From: Eulemur rufifrons
Lineage: Eukaryota; Chordata; Mammalia; Primates; Lemuridae
Length of the DNA: 64,000 nt
Reading direction: 5' to 3'
NCBI RefSeq assembly: GCF_041146395.1
Contig: NC_090996.1
Coordinates: forward strand, 34,744,738 to 34,808,737
In this document: positions 1 to 48,349 of the stretch, piece by piece
Position numbering within the stretch: position 1 is the stretch's first letter
Layout of the letters: every line of letters begins with the position of its first letter
Notes under the pieces: model-generated
Databases searched by the model: none
What the model was told of the DNA's origin: nothing
Seen by the model: only the letters and a program-made list of their open reading frames with translations
Program-made: the position numbers and the translations under genes

Positions 1-169
1 CCACTCTGGGTGCCACAGATCTGCCAGTCAGACTCAGAGAAGCCAGTGGGGGGGGGAGGACCTGAAGAAGTGACTCTCAGCTCAGAACACACCCACACTC
101 TCTTCAAAGCCAAGGCTGCAGGCTGCCACCTTATCCACAGATCTACACCTGAAGCACAGAAAAAAAAGC

Positions 170-1128
170 ACAAAATGCGACTACCCCTCGGACGAAAGAC
201 TAGCAAACCAAGTGCAGCAACATACAGAACGGATTAGGCACTACGATCAAGTGTGTGAGTGCAAGGTCAGTTCAACATACAAAAAAAATCAACGCACTAC
301 ATCATATCATCAGAATAAAGAACCAAAAAAACCCCCATATGGTCATCTCAATAGAAGCAGAAAAAGCATTTGACAAAAATTCAACACCTCCTCATAATAA
401 AAATATTTAATGAACTAGGCGTAGCTGGGAACACCCTGGGGTAGGTAAAGGGCACGTACAAAAACCCACGGCAGTCATCGTGCAATATGATGAACGGCTG
501 AAAGCTTTCCCCCCAACACAGGAACAAGACAATGACACCCACCCTCGCCACACCTAGTTGACACTGTAATAGAGGTCTTAGCCAGAGCAATCAGGCAAGA
601 AAAGGCATCCAGATTAGACAGAAAGAAATAGAACCAGTTCTAATCACAGATGACATGATCCCATATGTATTACAGAAAGTCCACTAAGAAACTATTGCAA
701 CTGATTAAAGAGTTCAGCGAGGGTACAGGACACAGCTTAGTATACAAAAATCAACTGTGTTTCTATACACTTGTCATGAACAATCTGAAAATAAAATTAA
801 GAAAACAATTCTATTTACAATAGTATTCAAAAATAAAATACTTAGGAATAAATTTAACAAAAGTACAAAGCTTCCTGTATCCTAAAAACTACAACATTTT
901 TTTTGTTTCTGTCTGAGTAGAGATCGTTCCATTGCATACATTTTTGAAGAAATTACAAAAGATCTAAATAAATGGAAAGACAGCTCATGGTGATGATCAG
1001 AAAACTTAACATTGGCTAAGATGGTGATACTCTCTAAACTGATCTCATCTGCAGACTCAATGCAGTCCCTACACCCCCAGCAGGCTTCCACTGAGAGCCA
1101 CCTTTCCAAGGTTCGTCCCCATTGCAGC
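170..1128 (+). mobile_element. LINE-1 fragment, ORF2 reverse-transcriptase part
   Basis: The sequence follows L1 ORF2 in sense. One stretch resembles the conserved ATCTCAATAGAAGCAGAAA...GCATTTGAC motif and another is GACTCAATGCAGTCCCT. It has many frame breaks and starts and stops inside ORF2, so it is a truncated dead copy. Confidence 0.75.
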
Positions 1129-1130
1129 CT

Positions 1131-1985
1131 GCGTCACCTCCTTCCTCCTTATGGTTGAGTAATATTCCATCGTACAGGCAGACCATAATGCGCTTAACCA
1201 TTCGTCTGCTGGTGACATGTGGGTTGTTTCCACATTTTGGCTACTGTGAATAATGCTATGAACATTCTAATACAAGTTTTTATTTGAATACATGTTTTCA
1301 TTTCTTTCGGGTACATACCTAGGAGTGCAACTGCTGGGTCACATGGTAATTGTATTTCCTTCTGAGGAGCTGCCAGACTTTTCCAAAGTGGCTGTACCAT
1401 TTGACATTCCCACCCACAGCGTAACGTGGATTCCAATTTCTCCACATCCTTGCTAACACCTGTTATTATCTGTCTAAAATTTTGATTACAGCCATCCAGT
1501 GGGTGTGAAATGGTATCTCACTGTGGTTTTGATTTGCATTTCCCTGATGACTAACAATGCTGAGTAACTTTTCATGTGCTTATTGGCCATTTGTACATCT
1601 CTTCTTTGAAGAGATGTCTACCCAGGCCCTTTCCCCAGTTTTACTTTTTATTTTTTTAATTACTGAGTTGCAAGAGCTCCTTATATTCTGGATAGAAGTC
1701 CCTTATCAGATAGATAATTTTCCTTTTCAGTGGGTTGTCTTTTCACCTTCTTGATGCTATCCCTTGCTGTACAAAAGTTCTTAAACTCATAGTCTAACTT
1801 ACCTTTTTCTTTCATTGCTTGTCCTTTTGGTATTATATCTAAGAAACCACTGCCTAACCTAAGGTCACAAACATTGACTCTTATACTTTCTTCTAAATGT
1901 TGTAGTTGTCACTCTCACATTCAGATCTCTAATGCATTCTGGGTTAACTTCTGTGTATGGTGTGAGGTAGGGGTAATAATTTTTT
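1131..1985 (-). mobile_element. LINE-1 fragment, ORF2 3' part, opposite strand
   Basis: Antisense L1 ORF2: GAGTAATATTCCATCGTAC, GAAATGGTATCTCACTGTGG and TATGGTGTGAGGTAGGGGT are standard antisense landmarks. It lies head-on against the preceding sense copy at about 1130. Confidence 0.75.
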
Positions 1986-2634
1986 AATGCATTAATCATC
2001 ACTGGAGGATAATGGTGAACCAATTCATGGTTTTCAAAAATGGCAAATAAAGGAGAAAAAAGCTAGCATTTATCCTGCTTCTCCTTTACAAACAATACCA
2101 CTGGTTAAATAGTTGCTAAGAAGTTTCTCTTTCAAGAATTCTACCTTGTGAATAATTTAGATTAGGACCATTCTGCATCTCTAATGAATTAATGCATTTA
2201 GGCCAATTATGGCTATATAAACAGCTGCTGACATCACAGAGAAGTGCCTGGGTGATACATGCAACCTGCTAAAAAAACACCCACTATCAGGCTTTGAGTG
2301 GGGAAAGGAGGGCATCAAATCTGATCTAGTGGCCAGATAACTCCCAGGAAATACAGAGGAGAGAGGAACCTGCAAGTGACTCCACAGAGACACATTCAGC
2401 AAACTCCAGTGTCCTTAGGCAGACAAGTGACCTGGTTTCTTCAACAAACTGAAAGCGGAAAAATTAAAATGGAGGGGAAACCACAGATTAAAAGAAATGT
2501 ATGCAGACCTTGTTTGGATCCTGATTCAAGTAAACGACAAAATTATGATGCCTGAGACAACCGGGAATTTAACTCTGCATATCATGAGATATTAAGTAAT
2601 TACTGTGAATATTTTATGTATAAAAATGGTATGG

Positions 2635-2979
<345 letters not shown>

Positions 2980-3943
2980 ACAAGTTTCCAGAAACAAACC
3001 TCAAGACTGAACCTCCAAGAACATCCTGAGCTCCCCAAGCCTCTTCTTGCAAGGAGGGCAAAGGCCAAAGACACAGCCACAGACAAGAGGCTTGCTCCAA
3101 GTGATCAAGCTGCCCTCGTCATGGTAAGATCAGAAGCCAAAAGTCCTCTCTGCTAGGAAGTCCTCCCCAATCCCACAGGCCCTCAATGGCTGCCCTGCCC
3201 CGACTCCCACCACCTCCCACCTAACACTACCCCCCGGGACAGAGGTGACACGGGACAACCTGCCTTCTGCTAGGAAGGGGGCATAACATGCTCACTGCAC
3301 AGCTAATCAACATGGGTGAACCTTGCTCCCACCAACACTTTTATTCTAAAAGCTTTCAAGATGTTTTGGGGAAACCATCTCTCACAAAAGTAAAAAGAAG
3401 CCAACAAAAATAAATTCTAAGATTGTGAACTACTTTAAAATGAGAGTATATCACTAAAATGAATTCTCCACATAATTACATAGTTTTTCTCTTTTCCTTG
3501 AAGAAAGAGAAGAAAACCCACCAATTCATCTATATACACAAGTGATTGTCCCTGGTTTACAACAATGTAAGGATGCTAGCCTCCTGCTTCGAAAAAGGAA
3601 AGATTTATTCACTGTTTCACCACTTACCTTCTTATATTTTCAGCGGCTGAAGGACGAGAAGGCTGGCCCTGTGCCAGCTATCAGACCCCAAAGAAAATCC
3701 CTATGAAGACAGGCATGCCCAGGGCAGAGCCCGGGTAGGCGGTTCCCAAGGCCGACTGCAGGGCCACAGCTGGGTCCCCAGCTCAGCTGCCCGTGAGCAG
3801 GAAGAGTCAGCACAGGGACAACAAGCAGCTCACAGATACTAGGGAGAAAACGTGGGAGACGAAGTTCCTGTCTGGCACAAACTTTGCCACAGACAGTGTT
3901 TGGGGTTATAAGGTTTACTGTGTCCATAAAAGTAAGATAACCA

Positions 3944-4251
<308 letters not shown>

Positions 4252-5979
4252 TTACTGGCCAGTAAAATGGTTACTCTTTAATGGGAATATCAAAGAGATC
4301 AAGGTTTTGGGATATCTCAGAAGAGCCAGGAGGACTTTCTGAGGCACTCAATCCTCACACACTGCTGGACAGGGAAGAGGGGATGGGGGACAAAAGGCAG
4401 GGGAGCGGCAGCAGAACTAGGCCACCTCAGGAAATTAGAGCCTCTTCCTTGATTGCAAGTTTTGTTTTCAGCCCCCCAAAAGTGATGATTTAGGATTCTC
4501 AGAGAAGTTCCCAAATCCAAGATGAGGTCTTAGTGCCTCCATGCCTGTGCAGAGATGAAAGCACTCGCTGATGGAATCGTAGCAAGAATCCTCAGGGTGA
4601 AAACACAGGGTAGAAAAACAGCCACAAGGGAAAGACCCATGTGGAAGAAGCCAGCACTACCCCAAGGTGCCACGACAGGCCACGAGGGGCACTGGCTCAC
4701 CTCCCAGTGGCACTGTGTACATGGACTACACGGCCGATGCAAAAGAAACAGAAGCGCTGCTAAGAGGAGTTCTGAACGCCTGCTTCGCCAAACTGGACTC
4801 GTCTCCACTCCAGCTGCAGTCTTCTCCAGCTGCCATACGCCAGCTTGCTGCACCTGTGAGCAAGCTGGGAGGCCGCCACCACGGGCTCCTGTTCCCTTTT
4901 CCTCAGGAAAGCAACTGCAACAATGTGGCCACTTCATTTGAATCTTTCTTCCACCAGCAAACCAACACTCACACCCGCCCCCTCAGCATTCTCTGTGGAG
5001 GCCTTTCTCTCGCAGGCACCCCAGGAGGCACCCAGGACCAGTGGAGGCCCTGCACAGAGGCCCCACTGGCCTCGAGGCTGGGACAGCAAGGGCATCACTC
5101 GTCTGAAGACCCAAGGCTCCTTTTCAAGGTCACTTATTAACACACACAACAGCCTTCAGCTTCCCCCAGACTTCATCCCAGTGACTTTATCCTCTCTCCA
5201 CAACACTCTACAACAGTCTTCAAAAGTTCAACTGCCATTCTTTACACTTCCAGAGTTTGAGATTTCCATCCAACAAGGACCTTAAGGGCAGCAAAATGCC
5301 CTAGGCTGGCTGAGATCGCTCAGGTCACTTTGATAGTCTGAGTGTACTTTCAGCAACACCTGCTCAGGTAACGGGGTCGTCACGATATACTCCAAGGCCA
5401 GAGACTACCGTAAGGGAGCAGGACTAGGAGGCTCTGTGATTATAAACATACACTTGACCATCAGGTAAAATCAGCACCCCCCCCCCCCCCGTTCTGTGAT
5501 TTTCTAGAACCTCACTAAAATCAGAGTGCCTGAGCCACCACAGGCAGCTGCACACACCAGACAGGGCAACAGACAGGCGGATGGAGGGAGGACCCCGGGG
5601 TACAGGGTGTGCTCCCCAGACACCACCACAAGAGGAGCCAGAGCTGACCACACCCACTACACTCCCTGTGCGTGGGACCAGGCACGAACGTGGCGTGGCA
5701 TCCAGCACTGCCCAGGAAGACAACTAGGGAGGATGAGCCACAGCAGGCGCCGGTGAGAACGGGTGACCTTCCCCACTCCACTCGCCAGACCAGACACACC
5801 GCCTGGGGCTGCTCTGTAAGACCTGGCACAGCAGGGCCTTCCCCGGGAAAAGCTGGAGATCTGTTACGATAGCAACAGTATCACAAACTTCTGTCATTAA
5901 CAATGAAGACAATACATTTCTCCAAGTTGCTTCCGGTCTTAAGCAGAGCCACGCTTTGCTAGAAATAAATCTTACACAC

Positions 5980-42210
<36,231 letters not shown>

Positions 42211-42593
42211 GGGCCCCGCGTCAGCGCGGGCGCCTCCCCCGCAGCGCTGCGCGGCTCGGCGCCTCCTCAGCGTCCTCCTCCCCGCAGCGAAGCCCCAGCA
42301 ATGGCTGCCCTCATCCTGCGCCCGCCCCGCCGCCCGCCGCCCCCGGCGCCGCCCCGCCCCCGCGCGACGCCGGGCGGAACTTCCGCCGCACGGTCGCCGC
42401 CGTCCGCGCCCATTGGCCGCGCCCGTCATCGCTCCGCCGCGGCCCAGGCGGGCTCCGCCCCCGCCCCAGCTGCATTTCCGGGTTGGGACCTGGCAGGCGG
42501 GAGCGGCCCGGCCCCGCCTGGGGAGGGGGACCCCGCGCGAGCCAATCCTGGGGCCCGCGGGCGGGGCCGGGCGGGGCGGGGGGCGAGCTGTCA

Positions 42594-42690
42594 TTCCGAG
42601 CTGACAGACGGGGAAACTGAGGCTCAGAGGGGCTGCCAAGGTCACGCCCGAGGCAGCGGCGGGGCTGGCCTCGAACCCGCGGCCTGGCCG
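42594..42690 (-). repeat. MIR fragment inside the PDPK1 CpG island
   Basis: CAGACGGGGAAACTGAGGC, AAGGTCACGCCCGAGG and CCTCGAACCCGCGG are the antisense MIR core, CpG-enriched by its setting. Confidence 0.65.
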
Positions 42691-43217
42691 CTGGAGCCGG
42701 CCCTTCGCAAATGCCAGGAGACGCAACTTTACTAGTTTCACAGCTAACAAGCGTTCGCGGAAGGAAATTCGGGCCATAAAGCCACATTTATAAGGCAGAA
42801 AATAAGCCCATCCTATCACCGTTCATAGTCCCGAAGACACTCTCAGAACTTTTGTCTTTGCCTATAAATGTGTGTGGGGGCTTTTTTTTCCTTTTGTCGT
42901 TGTAACTGTTGAAGATGATGTTGATGCTGGGGTTTTTTTTAATTGTCATAAAATACACATAAAATTTACCATCTTAACCAGTTTTTAAGTGTACAATTCA
43001 GCGACATTACATTCACATTATTGTGCGATGTTAATGTTTTAAGCAAAATTAGGATCATCCTTGTTATCTGACACTTTGCATATTTTTGAATAGTCCTTTT
43101 TTCTATTTCCAAAGAAATATATCTTTATCATAAAAAATAAAAATTTAGACGCTACAAGTAACAATAAAATAAATGAATCCATAACCCCAGGTGGGCAGAA
43201 TAAATTGTTGAATAGCA

Positions 43218-43410
43218 GTAACAGCCACTAATGTTTACTCAGCATTTACTCTAAGTGAGGCATTTTCATGCCTAATCTCATTTACTCTAAACAAGCATCC
43301 CTGGTATTGTTGCCCCACTTTTCAGATGAGGAAACCAAGGCACAGGGCAATTCTGTAACTTGCCCAAGGTAGTGTAGTACCAGGACAGACATGTGCCAGA
43401 GCCGTACATC
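43218..43410 (-). repeat. MIR element
   Basis: CAGATGAGGAAACCAAGGC and ACTTGCCCAAGGTAG with upstream MIR words. Confidence 0.65.
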
Positions 43411-43684
43411 TGCCTCTAGGTTACACAGACCCTGTCTGACTATCCAGTCTTCCTGTCCTCTGCATGTTTATACACCTTAAACAACAAGAAAAAGCAAATG
43501 TAACCCTTACCCCCAAGAAGGGCTGAAGCTGTTCATGCTGCTTTGATACTTGCTTTTTTTTTTTTTTTTTCACTTAACAATGTATCATCCTGTATCCTGT
43601 ACAGCTCTATTCAGTTGTAAGACGTGAAGAGAACTCCTATGGGGCAACATTCCATAGTTTATGGATCCCTGTGTTCACCAAGTT

Positions 43685-43966
43685 CTTTTTTTTTTCTTTT
43701 GAAACAGAGTCTCACCCTGTTGCCTGGGCTAGAGTGCCGTGGCATCAGCCTAGCTCACAGCAGCCTCAAACTCCTGGGCTCAAGTGATCCTCCTTCAGCC
43801 TTCCGAGTAGCTGTGCCTACAGGCAAAGGCCACCATGCCTGGCTAATCTTTCCATTTTTAGTAGAGACGGGGTCTTGCTCTTGCTCAGGCTGGTCTCAAA
43901 CTCCTGAGCTCAAGTGATCCTCCTGCCTCAGCCTTCCATTACAGGCATGAGCCACCGTGCCCGGCC
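43685..43966 (-). mobile_element. Alu-type SINE, antisense
   Basis: Poly(T) and GAAACAGAGTCTCACCCTG start; ends CCACCGTGCCCGGCC. Confidence 0.85.
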
Positions 43967-44187
43967 CTTTTGTGTGTGTGGGAGAGACAGGGTCTCACTC
44001 TGTTGCCTGAGCTAGAGTGCAGTGGTGTCATCACAGCTCACTGCAACCTCAAACTCCTAGGCTCAAGCCATCCTCCCACCTCAGCCCCCTGAGTAGCTGG
44101 GACTACAGGCACTTGTCACCACGAATGGCTAATTTAAAATTTTTTTTTGTAGAGACGGGGTCTTGCTATGTTTCCCAGGCCAAACTC
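43967..44187 (-). mobile_element. Alu-type SINE, antisense, truncated
   Basis: GAGACAGGGTCTCACTCTG onward through the linker, then stops at CCCAGGCCAAACTC. It abuts the preceding copy. Confidence 0.75.
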
Positions 44188-44370
44188 TCTCTTAACAAAC
44201 ATTAAAATGGTTCCCACATTTTTTTCTGATTAACAAGGCCCTGCACTTAAATCCACGCATACCTTTACTTATTTCCTTAGGATAAATTCTTAGCATATGG
44301 AATTGCAAGTTCAAGGTAGACATCATCTCTTGTCACCATACCAAGACACATTCAACATTTAGGAACATGG

Positions 44371-44681
44371 GGCCAGGCTCGGTGGCTCACGCCTGTCATC
44401 CTAGCACTCTGGAAAGCTGAGACAGGAGGACTGCTTGAGGTCAAGAGTTCAAGACCAGCCCGAGCAAGAGTGAGACCCCATCTCCCCTAAAAATAGAAAA
44501 ATTAGCTGGACGCCATGGCACGTACCTGTAGTCCCAGCTACTCCGGAGACTGAAGCAGGAGGATCGCTTGAGCCCAGGAGTTTGAGGTTGCTGTGACCTA
44601 TGATGACGCCATAGCACTCTACCCAGGGCGACAGAATGAGACTCTGCCTCAAAAACAAACAAACAACAACAAAAAAAAAAA
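44371..44681 (+). mobile_element. Alu-type SINE, lemur-like dimer
   Basis: GGCCAGGCTCGGTGGCTCA start, both arms, A-rich tail; GAACATGG on both sides. Confidence 0.85.
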
Positions 44682-44744
44682 TTGGTGAACATGGGTAACA
44701 TTATTCTACATCAATAGCCCTCTACATATTAAGAGCAGTGTATC

Positions 44745-44930
44745 CGCCTGTGCCACACAACAGCCCCATGAGTTATAGGTGCTATGATCCTTCCCATTGT
44801 TTACATGAGGACACCAAGGTTTCAGGGATTTCCGTCATAGTTAGTAGGTCACAGAGCACAGGACTCAGAACCACCCTGATCGACTCCAATGCCCTCCTTT
44901 TAGCCTCTGTGTTCAACTGCCACCCAATAA
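44745..44930 (-). repeat. MIR element
   Basis: CCCATGAGTTATAGGTGCTA, TACATGAGGACACCAAGG and GTAGGTCACAGAGC follow antisense MIR. Confidence 0.55.
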
Positions 44931-44972
44931 CCATTCTTTTATATTTATTTTAGTCCTCCAAAAGTAGTAAAA

Positions 44973-45283
44973 GGCCGGGCGAGGTGGCTTATGCCTATAA
45001 TCCTAGCACTCTGGGAGGCTGAGGCCAGAGGATTGTTTGAGGCTAGGAGTTCAAGACCAGCCTGAACAGGAGTGAGACCCCGTCTCTACCAAAAAGACAA
45101 GGGAAAAAAAAAAAAAAAACCCAGCCAGGTGTGGGGCGTGCACCTGTAGTCCCAGCTACCCGGGAGACTGATGCAAAAGGATCGCTTACACCCCAGGGGT
45201 CAGAGGTTGCAGCGACAATGGCGCCACTGCACTCTACCCAGGGTGGCAAGTGAGACTCTGTCTCAACAAAAAACAAACAAGGC
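44973..45283 (+). mobile_element. Alu-type SINE dimer
   Basis: GGCCGGGCGAGGTGGCTTA start, both arms, diverged right arm. Confidence 0.83.
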
Positions 45284-45529
45284 AACTGAGCACCCCTCCT
45301 CACAACCCCCCACCTCTTCATATAAAACAAACCAAAAAAAAAGGTAGTACAAACTTGTACTGAGAGAATGCTAACCATTTCATATGACTTACCTTACTTC
45401 TCATTACCACCTTATGAGATAGATACTCAATATTTAATACCATCTTCCATGTGAGGAAATCTGCCAGACTACAGTAAACATGAGTGTAAATATGTGCATA
45501 ACTATAGAATCTAAATATATCACAAGCAC

Positions 45530-45640
45530 CTTTTCTCAGAAAGTTATGGAAGGATGTGCTCTACCAAATAAGGGAGTAAACCAAGAAAGACCTGAGATCC
45601 AGGAAACAAAAAGAAACAGAATGCACAGGAGTGGGATGAA
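45530..45640 (+). mobile_element. Old L1M/HAL1-type fragment
   Basis: GGATGTGCTCTACCAAATAA and GGGAGTAAACCAAGAAAGA parallel the copy at 56240-56290. Confidence 0.45.
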
Positions 45641-45654
45641 GGGAAGTCCATTTA

Positions 45655-45850
45655 ACAATTATTTATTGAGCCTCCCTTCCATGCCACGTACTGCACTAGA
45701 CACTGGTGATTCATCAGTGAACAAAACACAAAAGTCGCTGCCCTTGTGGAACTCCAGTACCACTGGCAGGAGTGGGGGAAGAGTGCAAGTATAATGAACA
45801 TGCAAATCTTATGGCACATTAGCAGGCAATACGCGCTGTGGGGAAGAAAG
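45655..45850 (+). repeat. Old L2-like repeat
   Basis: TTATTGAGCCTCCCTTCCATGCC ... GCACTAGACACTGGTGATTC (in pieces) is the common ancient 'tgagcacctactatgtgcc' element. The family name is uncertain. Confidence 0.45.
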
Positions 45851-46493
45851 AAAATCAGGCAAATGGAGTTGCAGGAGTGCCCCAGGGAAGAAAGTACATG
45901 TTTAAATGGGTGGTGAGGAGAATAAAAGCTGTCAGCAGGGAGCACCTGGACCCAAGTGGAGCAGGGTTCCAGAAGATTCCAGAAAAATACTGTACATGAT
46001 AGATTCCCACCACATAGAAAGTTGAATTGAGAAGCTGACAGAGAGATTAGGAATATTCCCAAAAAATAGCTGTACCAGAAAGGAAGCACAATCGCAGTTC
46101 ACTGTGGACAGCGGGTCACGGGGCAGATGAACAGCAGTTCATTGACACCCCGCTGGAGGAGAGAGGGACCACTCCCTGGCTCTTATCTGACTCTTTCCTG
46201 CCCAGAGCCTCTGTCTGGAGCCAAAGGATGACCTTGGGCCAAGGATGCAGTGACTTGGCCTGACATTGTGAGGTCATGTTCTGCCCAGGGAGGGGCAAGA
46301 TGACCACCTGCAGGGGCTGGGGGCTGTGCAGGTACAGGGGGTGCTCGCTGGCTGTGCACCAGGTCCCGGGCTCTGGCAGGGCTGTGGTGGCTGTGCTGCT
46401 TCTCTCAGGACCCTCACTCCTGTCACCCTCAGGGCATAAGGGAGGAAGCGGGGTTCAGAGCCTAAGGAACACTGGACAGCTAGTGTATTAGTA

Positions 46494-46960
46494 ACCTACT
46501 GCTGTGTAACAAACCATCCCAAGATGTAGACCCATAAAACAACAAGCACGTTATCTCGTGGTTTCTGTGGGTCGGGAATTGGGAGAGGCTTGGCTGTGTG
46601 GTCTGCCCTAGGTGCGCTCATGTGGGTGCCATGCAGAGGCAGCCAGTGCCAAGTCATCTAAAGGTTGGAGTACGGCCAAAAGATCCACTTCCAAAGAGGA
46701 TTATTTCCACACTGTGGGCCTCTCTGCAGGCAGTCTGAGTGTCTTCGTGCCACGGCAGCTGGCTTTCCTCAAGGCCAGTTATCAAAAGAGAGAGAACCCA
46801 ACCAAGATGGAAGCTGCAGTGTGTTTTGTAAACCAACTCTGGCAGTGAAACACCATATCCACTGGTCCCACACACAACCTGACAGAAAGTGGAAGGGGAC
46901 ACACAGAGTGTAACTTCCAGGAGGGTCCATCACTGGGGAGCCACCTTCAAGGCCAGCGGC
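46494..46960. repeat. Ancient interspersed repeat, family not resolved
   Basis: ATTAGTAACCTACTGCTGTG TAACAAACCATCCC and the downstream GGCAGCTGGCTTTCC words are familiar from a widespread mammalian repeat that I cannot name safely. Confidence 0.35.
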
Positions 46961-47154
46961 CACAGCTACTAGTCATGGGCAGAGCAGGGGGTTCCAACCT
47001 GCCAGCAAGCAGGGAGACGGGGAGAAGCCAGGCAAGAAGTGCAGCCCAAGCCCCCGCCCACTGCCTCAGGTTTTTGAGCCTGTAGAAGGCATTGCACCAT
47101 AAAGCCCAAGAACTCCGCAGGCAAAGGCCCCAGCCTGGTTTCTATTTCTAGACC

Positions 47155-47275
47155 AGAGGAGGGCAACCTGTGACCCTGGGGCCACATGTGGCCTTCTGTG
47201 TCCTTGAGTGCGACCTTTTGACTGAATCCAAATTTTACAGAAAAAATCCTTTTAATAAAAGGATAGAATTGAGAC
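47155..47275. mobile_element. hAT-like MITE relic
   Basis: GAGGAGGGCAACCTGTGACC, CCACATGTGGCC and CTTTTGACTGAATCC are typical of a palindromic hAT MITE; only one half is present. Family uncertain. Confidence 0.45.
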
Positions 47276-47594
47276 TGTCCCTGCAGCTGCTCTGCAGGGT
47301 CTGGAAAACAGGACGAAGGAGAGGCACAGAGACCAGTTAGGGTACACTCAGCTGAGAGAAGGGGGGCTCTCAAAAGACAACTGCTATGGTTTCCTGCCTC
47401 TGCCCCGAAAGTCCCTGCTCACCAAGCCTGAGGCTTCCAGGATGCATTTGCTGGTGGCTGCAGATGCTCGGATGAAAGGTGACAAAGGAATCCAGTGGTT
47501 TCCAAGCCCTGTGGGCAAATGTCCTCCTATGTAAACCATGCCAAGTGAGAAAAAAATTTGACTGGGAATCGGCAACAAACAGAAACTTGCATGA

Positions 47595-47665
47595 GATCTC
47601 AGGCAAGTAACTTGCCCTCCCTGAACCTCAATTTCCCCAGCTGTAAAGTGGGCTCACTCCAAAAA
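47595..47665 (+). repeat. MIR fragment
   Basis: CAGGCAAGTAACTTGCC, CTGAACCTCAATTTCC and CTGTAAAGTGGG. Confidence 0.6.
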
Positions 47666-48349
47666 CTGGTAAAAGTCCCTAGCGGTTGAGAACATCCATA
47701 CCCATGTGGGCCCAGTATAATCCCGAGCATTCCCAAAAGATGAGAGCAAGAGATAGGAAGAGTGGGGGTCGCAGTGATGCAAAGTGAGCCACACTGCTGG
47801 CCTTGCAAACGGGAGGGGCCCCATCCAGAACACCGGCAGCCCTGGAAGATGAGAAAGGTAGGAAATGGATTCTCCCCCCGAGCCTCTGGGAAGAAACAAA
47901 AATCTGCCACCACCTTGATTTCAGCCCGCTGAGACCCATTTCTGAGTCAGCCTTGCAGAACTGCTAAATAATAAATATGTGTTGTTTGAAACCACTAAGT
48001 TTGTGGTGATTTCGTTCCAGCAGCAACAGGAACTCATTCGGAGGGCCCTTCTGTATCTGTCCTGGGGCCAGAAACCCACAGGGCCAAGAGGAGTGCCACA
48101 GAGTCCCTTTTGGGTCTGGGCTCCCAGAACGCCGGTCCCCCCACCGCCAGGTGCGTCCCCGCTGGGGTGGGGAGGGGTCTGGCCAGTAGGTTAGGGAGCA
48201 CCCTCCCACCTTAGGGAATACTGGCCACCCTCTTACGCTGGCGAGACAGACCCACACAGCCACACCTGGGGAGTTCTCCACTTGCGTTGTTCCACTTAAA
48301 AGCAGAGAACAGCAAAGCAATGGCAAAAGCGCAGACCCATTCAGAAAAA

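Larger units (their letters stand above)
43540..44343 (-). mobile_element. Old LINE-1 antisense pieces, broken by SINEs
   Basis: 43540-43684 (TAACAATGTATCATCCTGTA) and 44190-44343 (TTAGGATAAATTCTTAGCA) look like antisense L1 on either side of two antisense SINEs. Confidence 0.4.
42721..48349. other. PDPK1 upstream intergenic DNA, repeat-filled
   Basis: No gene recognised. It is filled with MIR (43218, 44745, 47595), old LINE pieces, an L2-like repeat, two antisense and two sense SINEs and a hAT relic. A fragment near 42935-43060 (AAATTTACCATCTTAACCAG) is a widespread old LINE-related piece. Confidence 0.65.

Noticed and set aside
4530..5285. Several overlapping frames of 120-157 codons in PDPK1 intron 6
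   Set aside because: They overlap one another on both strands, have no recognisable domain and no splice or promoter context.
42211..42819. Open frame running about 200 codons upstream of the PDPK1 ATG
   Set aside because: It passes through a MIR relic and likely untranscribed promoter DNA; there is no family match upstream of MARTTSQL. Treated as GC-rich chance.
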